DNA from: Natronomonas marina
Lineage (GTDB): Archaea; Halobacteriota; Halobacteria; Halobacteriales; Haloarculaceae
Direction: 5' to 3'
Length of the DNA: 64,000 bases
Assembly: GCF_024298905.1 (NCBI RefSeq)
Contig: NZ_CP101154.1
Span: 3,436,932 to 3,500,931 of the forward strand
Positions 16,141 to 24,540 of the stretch are shown here, piece after piece. Both the position numbers and the translations under genes were made by a program. The first letter of the stretch is position 1, and every line of letters starts with the position of its first letter. The notes below the pieces were generated by a model. That model was not told the origin of the DNA and ran no database searches. It saw only the letters and a list, made by a program, of their open reading frames with translations.

Positions 16141-17051
16141 GGGAACTCGACGCCGGTCGCGTCCTCGGAGACCCGCCAGAGTCGCTCGGCGGTCGCCTCG
16201 TCGTACGACTGGCTCGCCGAGTGCTGTTTCTCGGGGGCGCCGCGCATGTTCAGGAGGCCGCCGGGACCGACGTAGTCGCCGCCCTCGACGTCGTCGGCCG
16301 TCGCCGCGTACAGCAGCGGCCACGCGCCGGCCTCGGCCGACTGGGCCAGGAGAGCGTTCGCGGCCTTCATCGCCAGTTTGCGGACCCTGGACCCCTCGGC
16401 CTCCGGACCGCGGTACTGGAGGTTCGTCGCCGCGTAGCCCGGGTGACAGCCCACGCTCGTCAGTTCGTCGCCGTACCGCCGGTCGAGTTCGTACGCGAAG
16501 AGGAGGTTCGCCAGTTTGCTCCGGGCGTAGGCGTCCCACTTGTCGTAGTCCTCGACGCCGTGGAGGTCCTCGAAGTCCATCTCGCCGCGGGCGTGCATGC
16601 CGCTGCTCTGGGTGACGACGCGGGGGTCGGGCGCCTCCCGCAACTGCTCGAACAGCAGGCCCGTCAGCGCGAAGTGTCCGAGGTGGTTGACGCCGAACTG
16701 CGTCTCGAAGCCGTCGGCCGTCTCGCTGCGGGGAATCGCCATCACGCCGGCGTTGTTACAGAGAACGTCGAGTCGGGCGAGTTCCTCGTCGGTCCAGGCG
16801 GCGAACGCCCGCACCGACGACAGATCCGCCAGGTCAAGTTCCCGGACGGTGAGCGACGCGCCCGGGTAGTCGTCGCGTATCCCCTCGCGGGCGCGTTCGG
16901 CGTCGTCGAGGCTCCGGCACGCCATCACGACGTGGGCACCCGCGCCGGCGAGTTCCCGGGTCGCCTCCAGTCCGATGCCGCTGTTGGCGCCGGTGACGAC
17001 GACGGTTCGACCGGTACAGTCCGGCAATTCGTCGGCAGTCCAGTCGGCCAT
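16137..17051 (-). CDS. Short-chain dehydrogenase/reductase (retinol dehydrogenase-like)
   Basis: A 304-residue SDR. The nucleotide-binding motif TGANSGIGLEATRELA is at about 16-31, NNAGVM follows strand 4, and the catalytic YARSK carries the Tyr-xxx-Lys pair. The length and C-terminal part place it among WWOX/retinol-dehydrogenase-like SDRs, which reduce or oxidise alcohols or ketones with NAD(P). The substrate is unknown. The ATG at 17051 begins ADWTADELPDCTGRTVVVTG, the normal distance before the Gly motif. It converges with the 45-residue gene. Confidence 0.92.
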   Translation of the reverse strand: MADWTADELPDCTGRTVVVTGANSGIGLEATRELAGAGAHVVMACRSLDDAERAREGIRDDYPGASLTVRELDLADLSSVRAFAAWTDEELARLDVLCNNAGVMAIPRSETADGFETQFGVNHLGHFALTGLLFEQLREAPDPRVVTQSSGMHARGEMDFEDLHGVEDYDKWDAYARSKLANLLFAYELDRRYGDELTSVGCHPGYAATNLQYRGPEAEGSRVRKLAMKAANALLAQSAEAGAWPLLYAATADDVEGGDYVGPGGLLNMRGAPEKQHSASQSYDEATAERLWRVSEDATGVEFP

Positions 17052-17177
17052 ACGCCCACCTCGGGGGCCGGCCGAATACGTCTTCCGCGACGGCGGCAAC
17101 CGGAACTGCGTTCACTATTTATATGCCCGTTCATGTCAGGCGAAACGCCGATGCGTGCGGGACCGCCGGATACTGGT

Positions 17178-17585
17178 ATGCGTCAGGCACACCTGCGAGC
17201 GCTGCTCGCCGTCGCCGCGTTCTGTCTGGCGGTCGGTGCCCTCGGCGGCGTCGCCGCTGCCCAGGACCTCGGCGACTCGGAAATCGACTCGAACACCTCC
17301 GTCACGGTCGACGACCAGGGCGGGTTCGCCAGCGTCGAGTGCGTCGGCTCCCCCACCGAGCACGACTGCGACAAGCGCGGCGCGCTCGACGCCGGGCCTG
17401 TCGCAATCGACTACGAGGGGTTCAACGACGACAGCCTCGAGAAGCGCTCGTCGAACTTCGGCGACACCTTCGTCATCACGGTGGGCGACCGGCAGTTCAC
17501 CGTCGCGTTCACCTGTGACATCGGTCTCGAAGCCCCCGAGGGCAACCCCTGTCCGGTCGAACCGCCCGACCCCGGCGGCAACTGA
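17178..17585 (+). CDS. Small secreted haloarchaeal protein with four cysteines
   Basis: A 135-residue exported protein of unknown function. The signal peptide is about residues 1-27 (LLAVAAFCLAVGALGGVAAAQ). The mature part has three Cys in SVECVGSPTEHDCDKRG and FTCDIGLE and a fourth in the Pro-rich tail NPCPVEPPDPGG, allowing two disulfides. There is no membrane anchor or PGF motif, so it is probably released or wall-associated. Of several in-frame ATGs, 17178 is chosen because it starts the signal peptide and lies about 60 bases from the TATA box TATTTATATG at 17116-17125. Confidence 0.8.
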   Translation: MRQAHLRALLAVAAFCLAVGALGGVAAAQDLGDSEIDSNTSVTVDDQGGFASVECVGSPTEHDCDKRGALDAGPVAIDYEGFNDDSLEKRSSNFGDTFVITVGDRQFTVAFTCDIGLEAPEGNPCPVEPPDPGGN

Positions 17586-17672
17586 ACCGACAGCGACCGC
17601 CCCGGTCCTTCCGTTTCACGTCCCGACACGGCCCACAGAGTATAGGCCGCTCGCGTCCGAACCCGTTCTCGA

Positions 17673-18416
17673 ATGCCGGCTATCCAGACGAGAGAGCTGT
17701 CGAAGCGGTACGGTGACGTGGTCGCGCTCGACTCGCTCTCTTTGGCCGTCGAGGACGGCGAGTGCTACGGCTTCCTCGGGCCGAACGGCGCGGGCAAGTC
17801 GACCACCATCAACATCCTGACCGGCCAGCTCGTCCCGGACTCGGGTGAGGCACGGGTCGCCGGCGTCGACCCCGTCGAGACGCCCGTCGAGGCCCGGCGA
17901 CGCGTCGGCATCCTGCCGGAGAGCGGCCGGCCCCCCTCGTTTCTGACCGTCCGGGAGTACTTCGAGTTCGCCGCCACGACCCGCGGGCTCGAGGAGTCGA
18001 CGATGGACGAGCGGGTCGACCGCTGGGCCGAGCGCCTCGAGTTCGCCCACAAGCTCGACACGCTGTGCACCGACCTCTCGCAGGGCGAACGGCAGAAGGT
18101 GCTCATCACGCAGGCGTTCATCCACGAGCCGCGGGTCGTCTTCATCGACGAGCCGCTGACGAACCTCGACCCCATCATGCAGGAGCGGGTCAAGGAGTTC
18201 TTCGAGACCTACCGGTCGGCCGGCAACACGCTGTTCCTGTCGACGCACTTCGTGGAGACGGCCGCCGAGGTCTGCACCCAGGTCGGCATCATCAACCGCG
18301 GGCGGCTGCTGGAGGAGCTGCGGCCCCGCGGGATGGACGGCGACGCCCTGCTCGACCGGTTCTTCACGTCGGTCGACGAGGACGTGACCGAGGCCACCCT
18401 CACGAGGTCGGCATGA
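17673..18416 (+). CDS. ABC transporter ATP-binding protein
   Basis: A 247-residue ATPase of the ABC-2 exporter type. Walker A is GPNGAGKST (about 39-47), the signature is LSQGERQK rather than LSGGQ, Walker B is VVFIDEPLTNLD and the switch His is in LSTHFVE. It energises the permease encoded directly downstream, with which it overlaps by four bases (ATGA). The cargo is unknown; related haloarchaeal pairs are annotated only as multidrug or unspecified exporters. Confidence 0.93.
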   Translation: MPAIQTRELSKRYGDVVALDSLSLAVEDGECYGFLGPNGAGKSTTINILTGQLVPDSGEARVAGVDPVETPVEARRRVGILPESGRPPSFLTVREYFEFAATTRGLEESTMDERVDRWAERLEFAHKLDTLCTDLSQGERQKVLITQAFIHEPRVVFIDEPLTNLDPIMQERVKEFFETYRSAGNTLFLSTHFVETAAEVCTQVGIINRGRLLEELRPRGMDGDALLDRFFTSVDEDVTEATLTRSA

Positions 18417-19840
18417 GCCTCTCGACGGGCTACCTCCTGCGGCTGATGGCCATAGAGGAGTGGCGACTGCACAGCCGCACCTTCGGCGGGCGACGGTTCG
18501 CGCTGTTTCCGGTGTTCGTCGCCGCCGTCGCCGGCGGCACCGCCGCCTTCTTCGCGCTTGCGGACGCCGAGACCGGCCTGCTCGTCGACGGCCTGCACCT
18601 GGTCGTCGCCGCGCTCGGCCTGCAGGTCGGCACCGTCGGTCTCGTCGGCCGCGACGCCCTCGAGGACCTGCTCGGGGAGACGACGCTGCTGCTGTTCTCG
18701 GCACGCACCCTCCCCGTCGAGCCCCGAACGCTCCTCGTCGCCTTCCTCGTGAAGGACGTCGCGTACTACGCCGTCCTCTTTCTGCTGCCGCTGACGGTCG
18801 GACTCGTCCCGCTGGTGGTCATGGCGGACGTGGCGGCGACGCGGCTCCCGCTGCTTTTCGTCACGAGCGTCGGCGTCTTCGCGGTCGGCGTCGCCGCCAG
18901 TTTCGCGCTGGTGGGCATCCACACCCGCTCGCGGGTCGCCTCGGCGCTGGTCGCGCTGGGCGCCGTCGCCGCGCTCGTCGTCGACGGCGGTCGCCTGCTG
19001 GCGTTCACGCCGTACGGTCTTCTGTCGGGAATCACGCCGGCGGCCGTCGTCGGCAGCGTCCTGAGTCCCGTCGCGCTCGGTGCGGTCGGTGTCGGGCTGT
19101 TCCGGTTCGACCGCCGGACGCCGACCCGGACCGCCGACGACCGCTTCGGGACGCTGCACCGGGCGCTCGGCGCGGCCGACACGCAGGGCCTCCTGGCGAA
19201 GTCGCTGCTGGACGTCGTCCGCTCGTCGGGCGGGCTCTGGAAGGTCGTCTTCTCGCAGGGGCTGGTCTTCGCCGTCCTGGCCGTCCTGCTGGCATTCCTG
19301 CCGGACGTGGTGCCGGTCCGACCCGAACCCGGCCTCACCATCGCCGGCGTGCTCGCGCTCGGCTCGTTCACGACCTACAACTGGCTCTGCCAGTTCGACG
19401 ACACGGACTTCTACCTCCGGTATCCGGTCGAGCTATCCGAGGTCTTCCGGGCGAAACTGCTGGGCTTCTGTCTGCTGGCGCTGCCGTCGGGGCTGGCCTT
19501 CCTCGGCGCCGGCGTCCTCGTGTTCGGCACCGGGACGATGCTCGTCGGCGTCGCCGTCTTCGCGCCGCTGTGTCTGTACGTCTTCGGCGTCACCACCTAC
19601 GTCGCCGGGCTGGAACCGACCGAACTCCTGTTCGACACGCCCGTCTTCGCCGGCTTCACGCTGGCGATGATGGTCGTCCTCATCCCGCTGGTGGTCGCCG
19701 CCATCGCGTTCACGCTGGCGCCGACGGGGCTGGCGCTCGGCAGCGTCGCCTACGCCGCGCTGTCGGGGGTCGCCGGCATCGCGCTGTACCGACGGGCCGG
19801 GCCGCGGTGGGAGCGGAAGGCACTCGCCGGGACGGACTGA
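18413..19840 (+). CDS. ABC-2-type permease, partner of the preceding ATPase
   Basis: A 475-residue integral membrane protein with about ten to twelve hydrophobic segments. It starts in a short amphipathic helix (YLLRLMAIEEWRLHSRTFGG), the usual beginning of ABC-2 subunits, and has a soluble loop with FGTLHRALGAADTQGLLAKSL in the middle. Together with the ATPase it forms an exporter of unknown substrate. The last 91 bases of the gene overlap the convergent glycosyltransferase gene on the other strand. The start is fixed by translational coupling at 18413. Confidence 0.88.
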   Translation: MSLSTGYLLRLMAIEEWRLHSRTFGGRRFALFPVFVAAVAGGTAAFFALADAETGLLVDGLHLVVAALGLQVGTVGLVGRDALEDLLGETTLLLFSARTLPVEPRTLLVAFLVKDVAYYAVLFLLPLTVGLVPLVVMADVAATRLPLLFVTSVGVFAVGVAASFALVGIHTRSRVASALVALGAVAALVVDGGRLLAFTPYGLLSGITPAAVVGSVLSPVALGAVGVGLFRFDRRTPTRTADDRFGTLHRALGAADTQGLLAKSLLDVVRSSGGLWKVVFSQGLVFAVLAVLLAFLPDVVPVRPEPGLTIAGVLALGSFTTYNWLCQFDDTDFYLRYPVELSEVFRAKLLGFCLLALPSGLAFLGAGVLVFGTGTMLVGVAVFAPLCLYVFGVTTYVAGLEPTELLFDTPVFAGFTLAMMVVLIPLVVAAIAFTLAPTGLALGSVAYAALSGVAGIALYRRAGPRWERKALAGTD

Positions 19841-21561
19841 GCGGCCCGGGCGTCCCGGTCGACGAAGACGACCATCCCGTCGAAGGACGACCCGCCAGTG
19901 GTCCGGTGGAGGAAGCCGTACCGCTCGTAGTCGTCCGGGATTCGCTCGCGGAGGTCGTCGTCGACCGCCAGCCGTCCCGCTTCCCGCCGGCACTCGACGG
20001 TCCTGTCGAGCGTACAGTCGGCCTCCGCGACCACCACGGGCGGTAGCTCCTCCGGAACCGCGTCGGCGCTGCCCGCACAGGTCACCGACGCGCCCGGGCC
20101 TTCGAGGTACCACGCCAGCGGGAGCGTCCGGGTCCAGCGGATGCATTCGGGGCTCCGGAACCCGCCGTCGCCGACGAAGTCGTCGCTGCCGTAGACGAGG
20201 ACGTCGGGACCGGACTCGTGGGTGGCAGCGACGGCGGCTATCTCGTCGACCGGCTGGCGCATCTCCTGCTGTGGCTGGGCGAACTGCACCAGGTCGTTGT
20301 CCGGGCTGGTCGGCTGGACGAACGCGGCCGAGGCGCCGACGACGGCCACCTGCCCGACGACGAGGACGAGGAGGACGCCGACGATGCCGGCGCTGATGCG
20401 GTCGGCGTCGGCCAGTGCCTCCCGGCCCACCTCGATTAGCGTCCCGAGGCCGACCGCCGCCGGCACCGAGAGCGGCACCAGGGCGTTGACGATTATCCAG
20501 GCGCCCCAGATGTCGGTCCCGAGCGGGTAGCCGACGACGCTGGCGAACCCCCAGTAGCTACAGCCGAGGACGAGCTTTCGGGCCTCCTCGCGGCGAGTCA
20601 GTTCCGCGAGAAAGCCGGCGACCGAGAGGACGACGAGTGCGCCGGCGTACTCGACGCTCGTCGACACGAACCGCTCGAGGTTGCTCCGGTAGGCGGCGAG
20701 GTCCTTCTCCTCGCCCTGGCCGAACCAGTACTCCATCCCCGTCCGGATGTCCGTCCACATCGTGTCGAAGGTGGCGCCGAGGTTGCCGGTCCAGAGTCCC
20801 GCGTCGCCGCCACGGGGCGCGTACAGGAAGACGACGACGGCGACGGCGACGGCCGCGGCGCCGAGCAGATAGGCGCCCGCCGCGTACAGCCGGCGTTTCG
20901 CGGGGTCGCGGCGGTATCGCTCCCGGCGCGCCTCGACCCACTCGCCCAGCGTGGTCCGGGCGCCGACGGGCGGCGCGAGACCGACTCGGCTCCCGGCCAG
21001 CAGCAGCCCCGTCGCACCGAACCAACAGAGGACGTAGACGACGGCGTTCTCCTTGGCGCCGAAGCCGAGCGCCAGGAACGACGCTGCGACGAGGAGATAG
21101 CCGTGTCCGTCGCCGTCGTACCACCGGACCAGCGCGGCGAAGGCGACGAAGCAGAAGGCGGCGACGAACACCGTCGACCGCGCGAACCGCGAGTAGTACA
21201 GGAGGATGGGGTCGACCGCAAGGAAGACGGCGAGCGCGACGACCTCGACATCGTCGAGGTGCTGGCGGAACCACAGCGCCACGAGCGGCAGCAGGCCGCC
21301 CACGAGGGCGACCGGCGCCCGCATCACGAAGTCCGAGGCGCCGAAGACCGCGAACAGCGCCGCGTGGAGGTGCTGCATCAGCGGACCGTGGATGATGTAC
21401 CGGTAACTGGTCGCGCCGGTTTCGAGGTAGTCCAGCCCCCACCAGGCGACGCGGGCCTCATCGAAGTGGGCGACCCGCGACCCCAGCAGGACGAACCGGG
21501 CCACGAGCGCGAGGACGGTGATAGCGACGACGGCCCGGACGGTTCGGTCGCCGCGGTTCAT
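19750..21561 (-). CDS. Agl23-type membrane glycosyltransferase (TIGR03663 family)
   Basis: A 603-residue GT-C-like membrane protein. The first extracytoplasmic loop carries the acidic motif HFDEARVAWWGLDYL, and about ten membrane helices are followed by a soluble extracellular domain (about 400-600). This is the architecture of the archaeal TIGR03663 family, called flippase activity-associated protein Agl23 in haloarchaeal N-glycosylation (family memory). It may transfer a sugar from a dolichol carrier. The last 30 residues (after VFVDRDARAAQ) are basic and Ser/Pro-rich and are encoded antisense to the end of the ABC permease, suggesting a lost stop codon. The ATG at 21561 starts the first helix. 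Confidence 0.87.
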   Translation of the reverse strand: MNRGDRTVRAVVAITVLALVARFVLLGSRVAHFDEARVAWWGLDYLETGATSYRYIIHGPLMQHLHAALFAVFGASDFVMRAPVALVGGLLPLVALWFRQHLDDVEVVALAVFLAVDPILLYYSRFARSTVFVAAFCFVAFAALVRWYDGDGHGYLLVAASFLALGFGAKENAVVYVLCWFGATGLLLAGSRVGLAPPVGARTTLGEWVEARRERYRRDPAKRRLYAAGAYLLGAAAVAVAVVVFLYAPRGGDAGLWTGNLGATFDTMWTDIRTGMEYWFGQGEEKDLAAYRSNLERFVSTSVEYAGALVVLSVAGFLAELTRREEARKLVLGCSYWGFASVVGYPLGTDIWGAWIIVNALVPLSVPAAVGLGTLIEVGREALADADRISAGIVGVLLVLVVGQVAVVGASAAFVQPTSPDNDLVQFAQPQQEMRQPVDEIAAVAATHESGPDVLVYGSDDFVGDGGFRSPECIRWTRTLPLAWYLEGPGASVTCAGSADAVPEELPPVVVAEADCTLDRTVECRREAGRLAVDDDLRERIPDDYERYGFLHRTTGGSSFDGMVVFVDRDARAAQSVPASAFRSHRGPARRYSAMPATPDSAA

Positions 21562-21749
21562 CGACGGGCGTCGGGGGCGGACGGGCGGGCGGTCGAGCTA
21601 TCCTGGCGGGCGACGACCCCGCGGGGGCGACAGCCGGCGGGCGGTCGACCCCGGGACGGACGGGGGCCAGCGGGCGGCCGAACCGGGCGAGGACGGGCGG
21701 TCATGGGCGAGCACTCGGAGAGGTCGGGCAAATGTCTTTTCGTCCCGTC

Positions 21750-23255
21750 TCAGCGGTCCAGGCCGTAGAGGGCGCCGAACTTCGAGTCGGCGTACTCGAG
21801 GAAGTGGTCGGCGGTGAACGGCTCGCCCGTCGCCCGCTCTATCAGGTCGTCGGTGGTGTAGCGCTGACCGTGGGCGTGGACGTTGTCGGTGAGCCACTCG
21901 TGCAACGGGCCGAACTCGCCGCCCCGGACCTTCCCGGCAAGGTCGTCGATGTCGGATTCCGCGGCGGCGTACAGCTGTGCGGCGAGGACGCTGCCGAGCG
22001 AGTAGGTGGGGAAGTAGCCGAACGAGCCGTGGCTCCAGTGGATGTCCTGCAGACAGCCCTCGCCGTCGGCGTCGGGCCGGACGCCGAGGTACTCCTCCAT
22101 CCTGTCGTTCCAGACCGCCGGCACCTCCGCGACGTCGAGGTCGCCGGCGATCAGGTCGCGCTCGATCTCGAACCGGAGGATGATGTGGAGGTGGTAGGTG
22201 AGTTCGTCGGCCTCGACCCGGATGAGGTTGTCCTCGTAGACCTGGTTCGCGGCCTCGTAGGCCTGCCGCGAGGTGAGGTCGGTCCCGTACTGCTCGTTGA
22301 ACCGGGGGACGAACCCCTCCCAGAACGCCTCGGTACGACCGACGTGGTTCTCCCAGAGCCTCGATTGGGATTCGTGGACGGTCAGCCCGCGGTGCTCGCC
22401 CAGCGGCGTCCCGTAGTCGTCCGTCGAGAGCCCCTGGGTGTAGGTGGCGTGACCGAACTCGTGGATGGTCGACCCCAGCGAGTCCAGCGGCTCGGACTCG
22501 TCGAACCGCGTGGTGACGCGGGCGTCGAACTGCGTGCCGCTGGAGAAGGGGTGCGGCGCGGTGTCGAGGCGGCCGTGCTCGAAGTCGTAGCCGAGCGTCT
22601 CGAGCGTCTCGCGGGCCAGCGCCATCTGGTCGGCCTCGGGGAACGTGCCCTCGACCGTGTAGAGGTCGGCGTCGGTCTCGCGGATGTCGTCGATGAGCGG
22701 GACCAGCCTGTCGCGGAGTCGCTCGAGAACGCGCTCGGCCGTCTCGAGGTCGATGTACGGCTCGTAGTCCGCGAAGAGGACCGCGTAGGGGTCGGCGTCG
22801 GGGTCGATGTGCTCGGCGTACTCCCGCTTGAGGTCCAGCAGGCGCTCGACGGTGGGCGCGAACGTCTCCCAGTCGTCGTTCTCCTTGGCCTCCTGCCAGA
22901 CCGGGTGGGCGTCGCTCGTTGCCTCGCTTATCTCCTCGACGAGGTCGGTCGGGACCTTCGCCTTCCGGTCGTACTGGCGGCGAATCTCGCGGACGACGGC
23001 CGCCTGCTCGGCCGGCAGGTCGGCGCCGTCGAGGTCCTCCAGCCAGGCGCCGACATCGTCGTCGACGAGCAACTCGTGCTGCATCCCGGAGATGGCGCCG
23101 CGCTGCTTCGCCCGGGCCGGGGTGCCCCCCTCCGGCATCATCACTTCCTGGTCCCACGAGAGGACCATGTTGGCGTCGCCGAGGTACGTCGACCGGCCGT
23201 ACTGCTCCAGCAGGTCGTCGTAGGCCTCGGGGACCGAGGATTGCTCCGTTGCCAT
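21750..23255 (-). CDS. M32-family carboxypeptidase (carboxypeptidase Taq type)
   Basis: A 501-residue zinc carboxypeptidase, the normal length of the M32 family. The zinc motif HEFGH is within STIHEFGHATYTQGL, and upstream and downstream family blocks are present (LSWDQEVMMPEGG near the N-terminus, ESQSRLWEN after the zinc site, and IRVEADELTYHLHIILRFE split around the second Glu). It removes C-terminal residues from peptides in the cytoplasm, with broad specificity except Pro. The start at 23255 is chosen because the family begins close to ATEQSSVPEAYDDLLEQY; an in-frame ATG nine codons upstream is less likely. Confidence 0.95.
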   Translation of the reverse strand: MATEQSSVPEAYDDLLEQYGRSTYLGDANMVLSWDQEVMMPEGGTPARAKQRGAISGMQHELLVDDDVGAWLEDLDGADLPAEQAAVVREIRRQYDRKAKVPTDLVEEISEATSDAHPVWQEAKENDDWETFAPTVERLLDLKREYAEHIDPDADPYAVLFADYEPYIDLETAERVLERLRDRLVPLIDDIRETDADLYTVEGTFPEADQMALARETLETLGYDFEHGRLDTAPHPFSSGTQFDARVTTRFDESEPLDSLGSTIHEFGHATYTQGLSTDDYGTPLGEHRGLTVHESQSRLWENHVGRTEAFWEGFVPRFNEQYGTDLTSRQAYEAANQVYEDNLIRVEADELTYHLHIILRFEIERDLIAGDLDVAEVPAVWNDRMEEYLGVRPDADGEGCLQDIHWSHGSFGYFPTYSLGSVLAAQLYAAAESDIDDLAGKVRGGEFGPLHEWLTDNVHAHGQRYTTDDLIERATGEPFTADHFLEYADSKFGALYGLDR

Positions 23256-23330
23256 GCCCGACACTGCGGGTTCCCGCGTCAAGAAGCCACGGTTAGCGGG
23301 TCCGTCTCGGGGTCGGGGACCGCCCCCCGG

Positions 23331-24407
23331 TTAGCCCCACGTCTCCGCGACGCGCCGGTATATTTCCGCGCACCGCTCGACCACCTCGAAGGAGACGGAC
23401 TCGTCGGCGGTGTGTGCCTCGCCCGGTTCGGCGGCCCCGCAGACGACGGTGGTCGTTCCGGCGCGACCCGCCAGCCACCCGGCGTCCGTCGCGTGCGGTT
23501 TGACCACCGACTCGGGCGTCCCCGCCTGGGCGGCGTCGGCCGCCGAAAGCACCGCGTCGGCGAACTCGCCGTCGTCGCAGGCCATCGGCGGGAGGTCCTG
23601 GTCCACCTCGAGGGAGACGCCGGGCACCGACTCGACGGCGCCGAGGTCGGCCCGCTCGCCGGGCACCGTCCGCTCGTCGACCGTGAACGCACAGCGCTCG
23701 GGGACGACGTTCCAGGCGCTGCCGCCCTCGATCTCGGTGACGACGACGCTGCCCTCGAGGTCGTGGCCCAGCACTGTCGCCCCCGGCACCGCCGCCGACC
23801 GGACGAGCGAAACCGCCTCCGTCGCCCGGTAGATGGCGTTCTCGCCGGCCTCGGGTTCGCTGGCGTGGGCTGCCGTCCCCGCTGCGACGACGGTGGCGCC
23901 GCGACGGCCCTTGTGGGCGACGGCGACGTCGGTCACCCCCTCGGCGGAGTAGCCGGTCGAGCCCTCGCCGACGACGGCGTAGTCCGGCGCGAAGCCGTCC
24001 TCGATTGCGGCCCGACAGCCGACGCCGCCGGACTCCTCGCCGACGAAGGAGGCGAAGACGAGTTCGCAGGCCGGGTCCGCGTCGGCGAAGGCGACCATCG
24101 CGGCCGCGAGACTGCCCTTCATGTCGGCGGCGCCGCGGCCGTACAGCCGACCGTCCCGTTCCTGGAGGACGTACTCGCCGTCCTCGCGCTGGGAGTCGTC
24201 CGGTTCGACGACGTCGTGGTGGCCGACCAGCGCGAGCGACGTGTCGGCGCCGGTGTTCCGCCGGGCGACGACGTTGCCCGCCCCGTCGCGGGCGAGGGCC
24301 GCGTCGGTGTGTTCGGCGAGCCAGGACTCGATTCGGTCGCCCGCCGTGGTCTCGTCGTCGTGGCTGGGCGTGGCGACGAGTTGGCGGGTCAACTCGCGGA
24401 CAGACAT
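23331..24407 (-). CDS. M20-family metallopeptidase (ArgE/DapE-like deacylase)
   Basis: A 358-residue di-zinc amidohydrolase. Ligand motifs are LVGHHDVVEP, GRGAADMKGSLA and SFVGEESGGVGC, with a dimerisation domain insert (about 165-270) and a final His in EPGEAHTADES. M20 enzymes deacylate N-acyl amino acids (ArgE, DapE, LysK-like) or cleave dipeptides. No biosynthetic neighbours point to a particular substrate. The start at 24407 yields SVRELTRQLVATPSHDDET, the usual N-terminus. It is divergent from the PIN-ATPase gene. Confidence 0.9.
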   Translation of the reverse strand: MSVRELTRQLVATPSHDDETTAGDRIESWLAEHTDAALARDGAGNVVARRNTGADTSLALVGHHDVVEPDDSQREDGEYVLQERDGRLYGRGAADMKGSLAAAMVAFADADPACELVFASFVGEESGGVGCRAAIEDGFAPDYAVVGEGSTGYSAEGVTDVAVAHKGRRGATVVAAGTAAHASEPEAGENAIYRATEAVSLVRSAAVPGATVLGHDLEGSVVVTEIEGGSAWNVVPERCAFTVDERTVPGERADLGAVESVPGVSLEVDQDLPPMACDDGEFADAVLSAADAAQAGTPESVVKPHATDAGWLAGRAGTTTVVCGAAEPGEAHTADESVSFEVVERCAEIYRRVAETWG

Positions 24408-24508
24408 CGTCGGAGCGAGGTGGCGAGGGGGCTTCAGTTCCGGGGTCGGCTTCGTCGCGGGCCGGTCGGACGCCCCGCCGCGTGGGGGTCGTGAACGACC
24501 CATCATCG

Positions 24509-24516
24509 TATTTATA
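24509..24516 (+). promoter_or_regulatory. TATA box of the PIN-ATPase gene
   Basis: TATTTATA centred about 28 bases before the ATG at 24541, the arrangement expected for a leaderless transcript. Confidence 0.65.
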
Positions 24517-24540
24517 CGCCTCGGTACCCCTATTTCAGGT

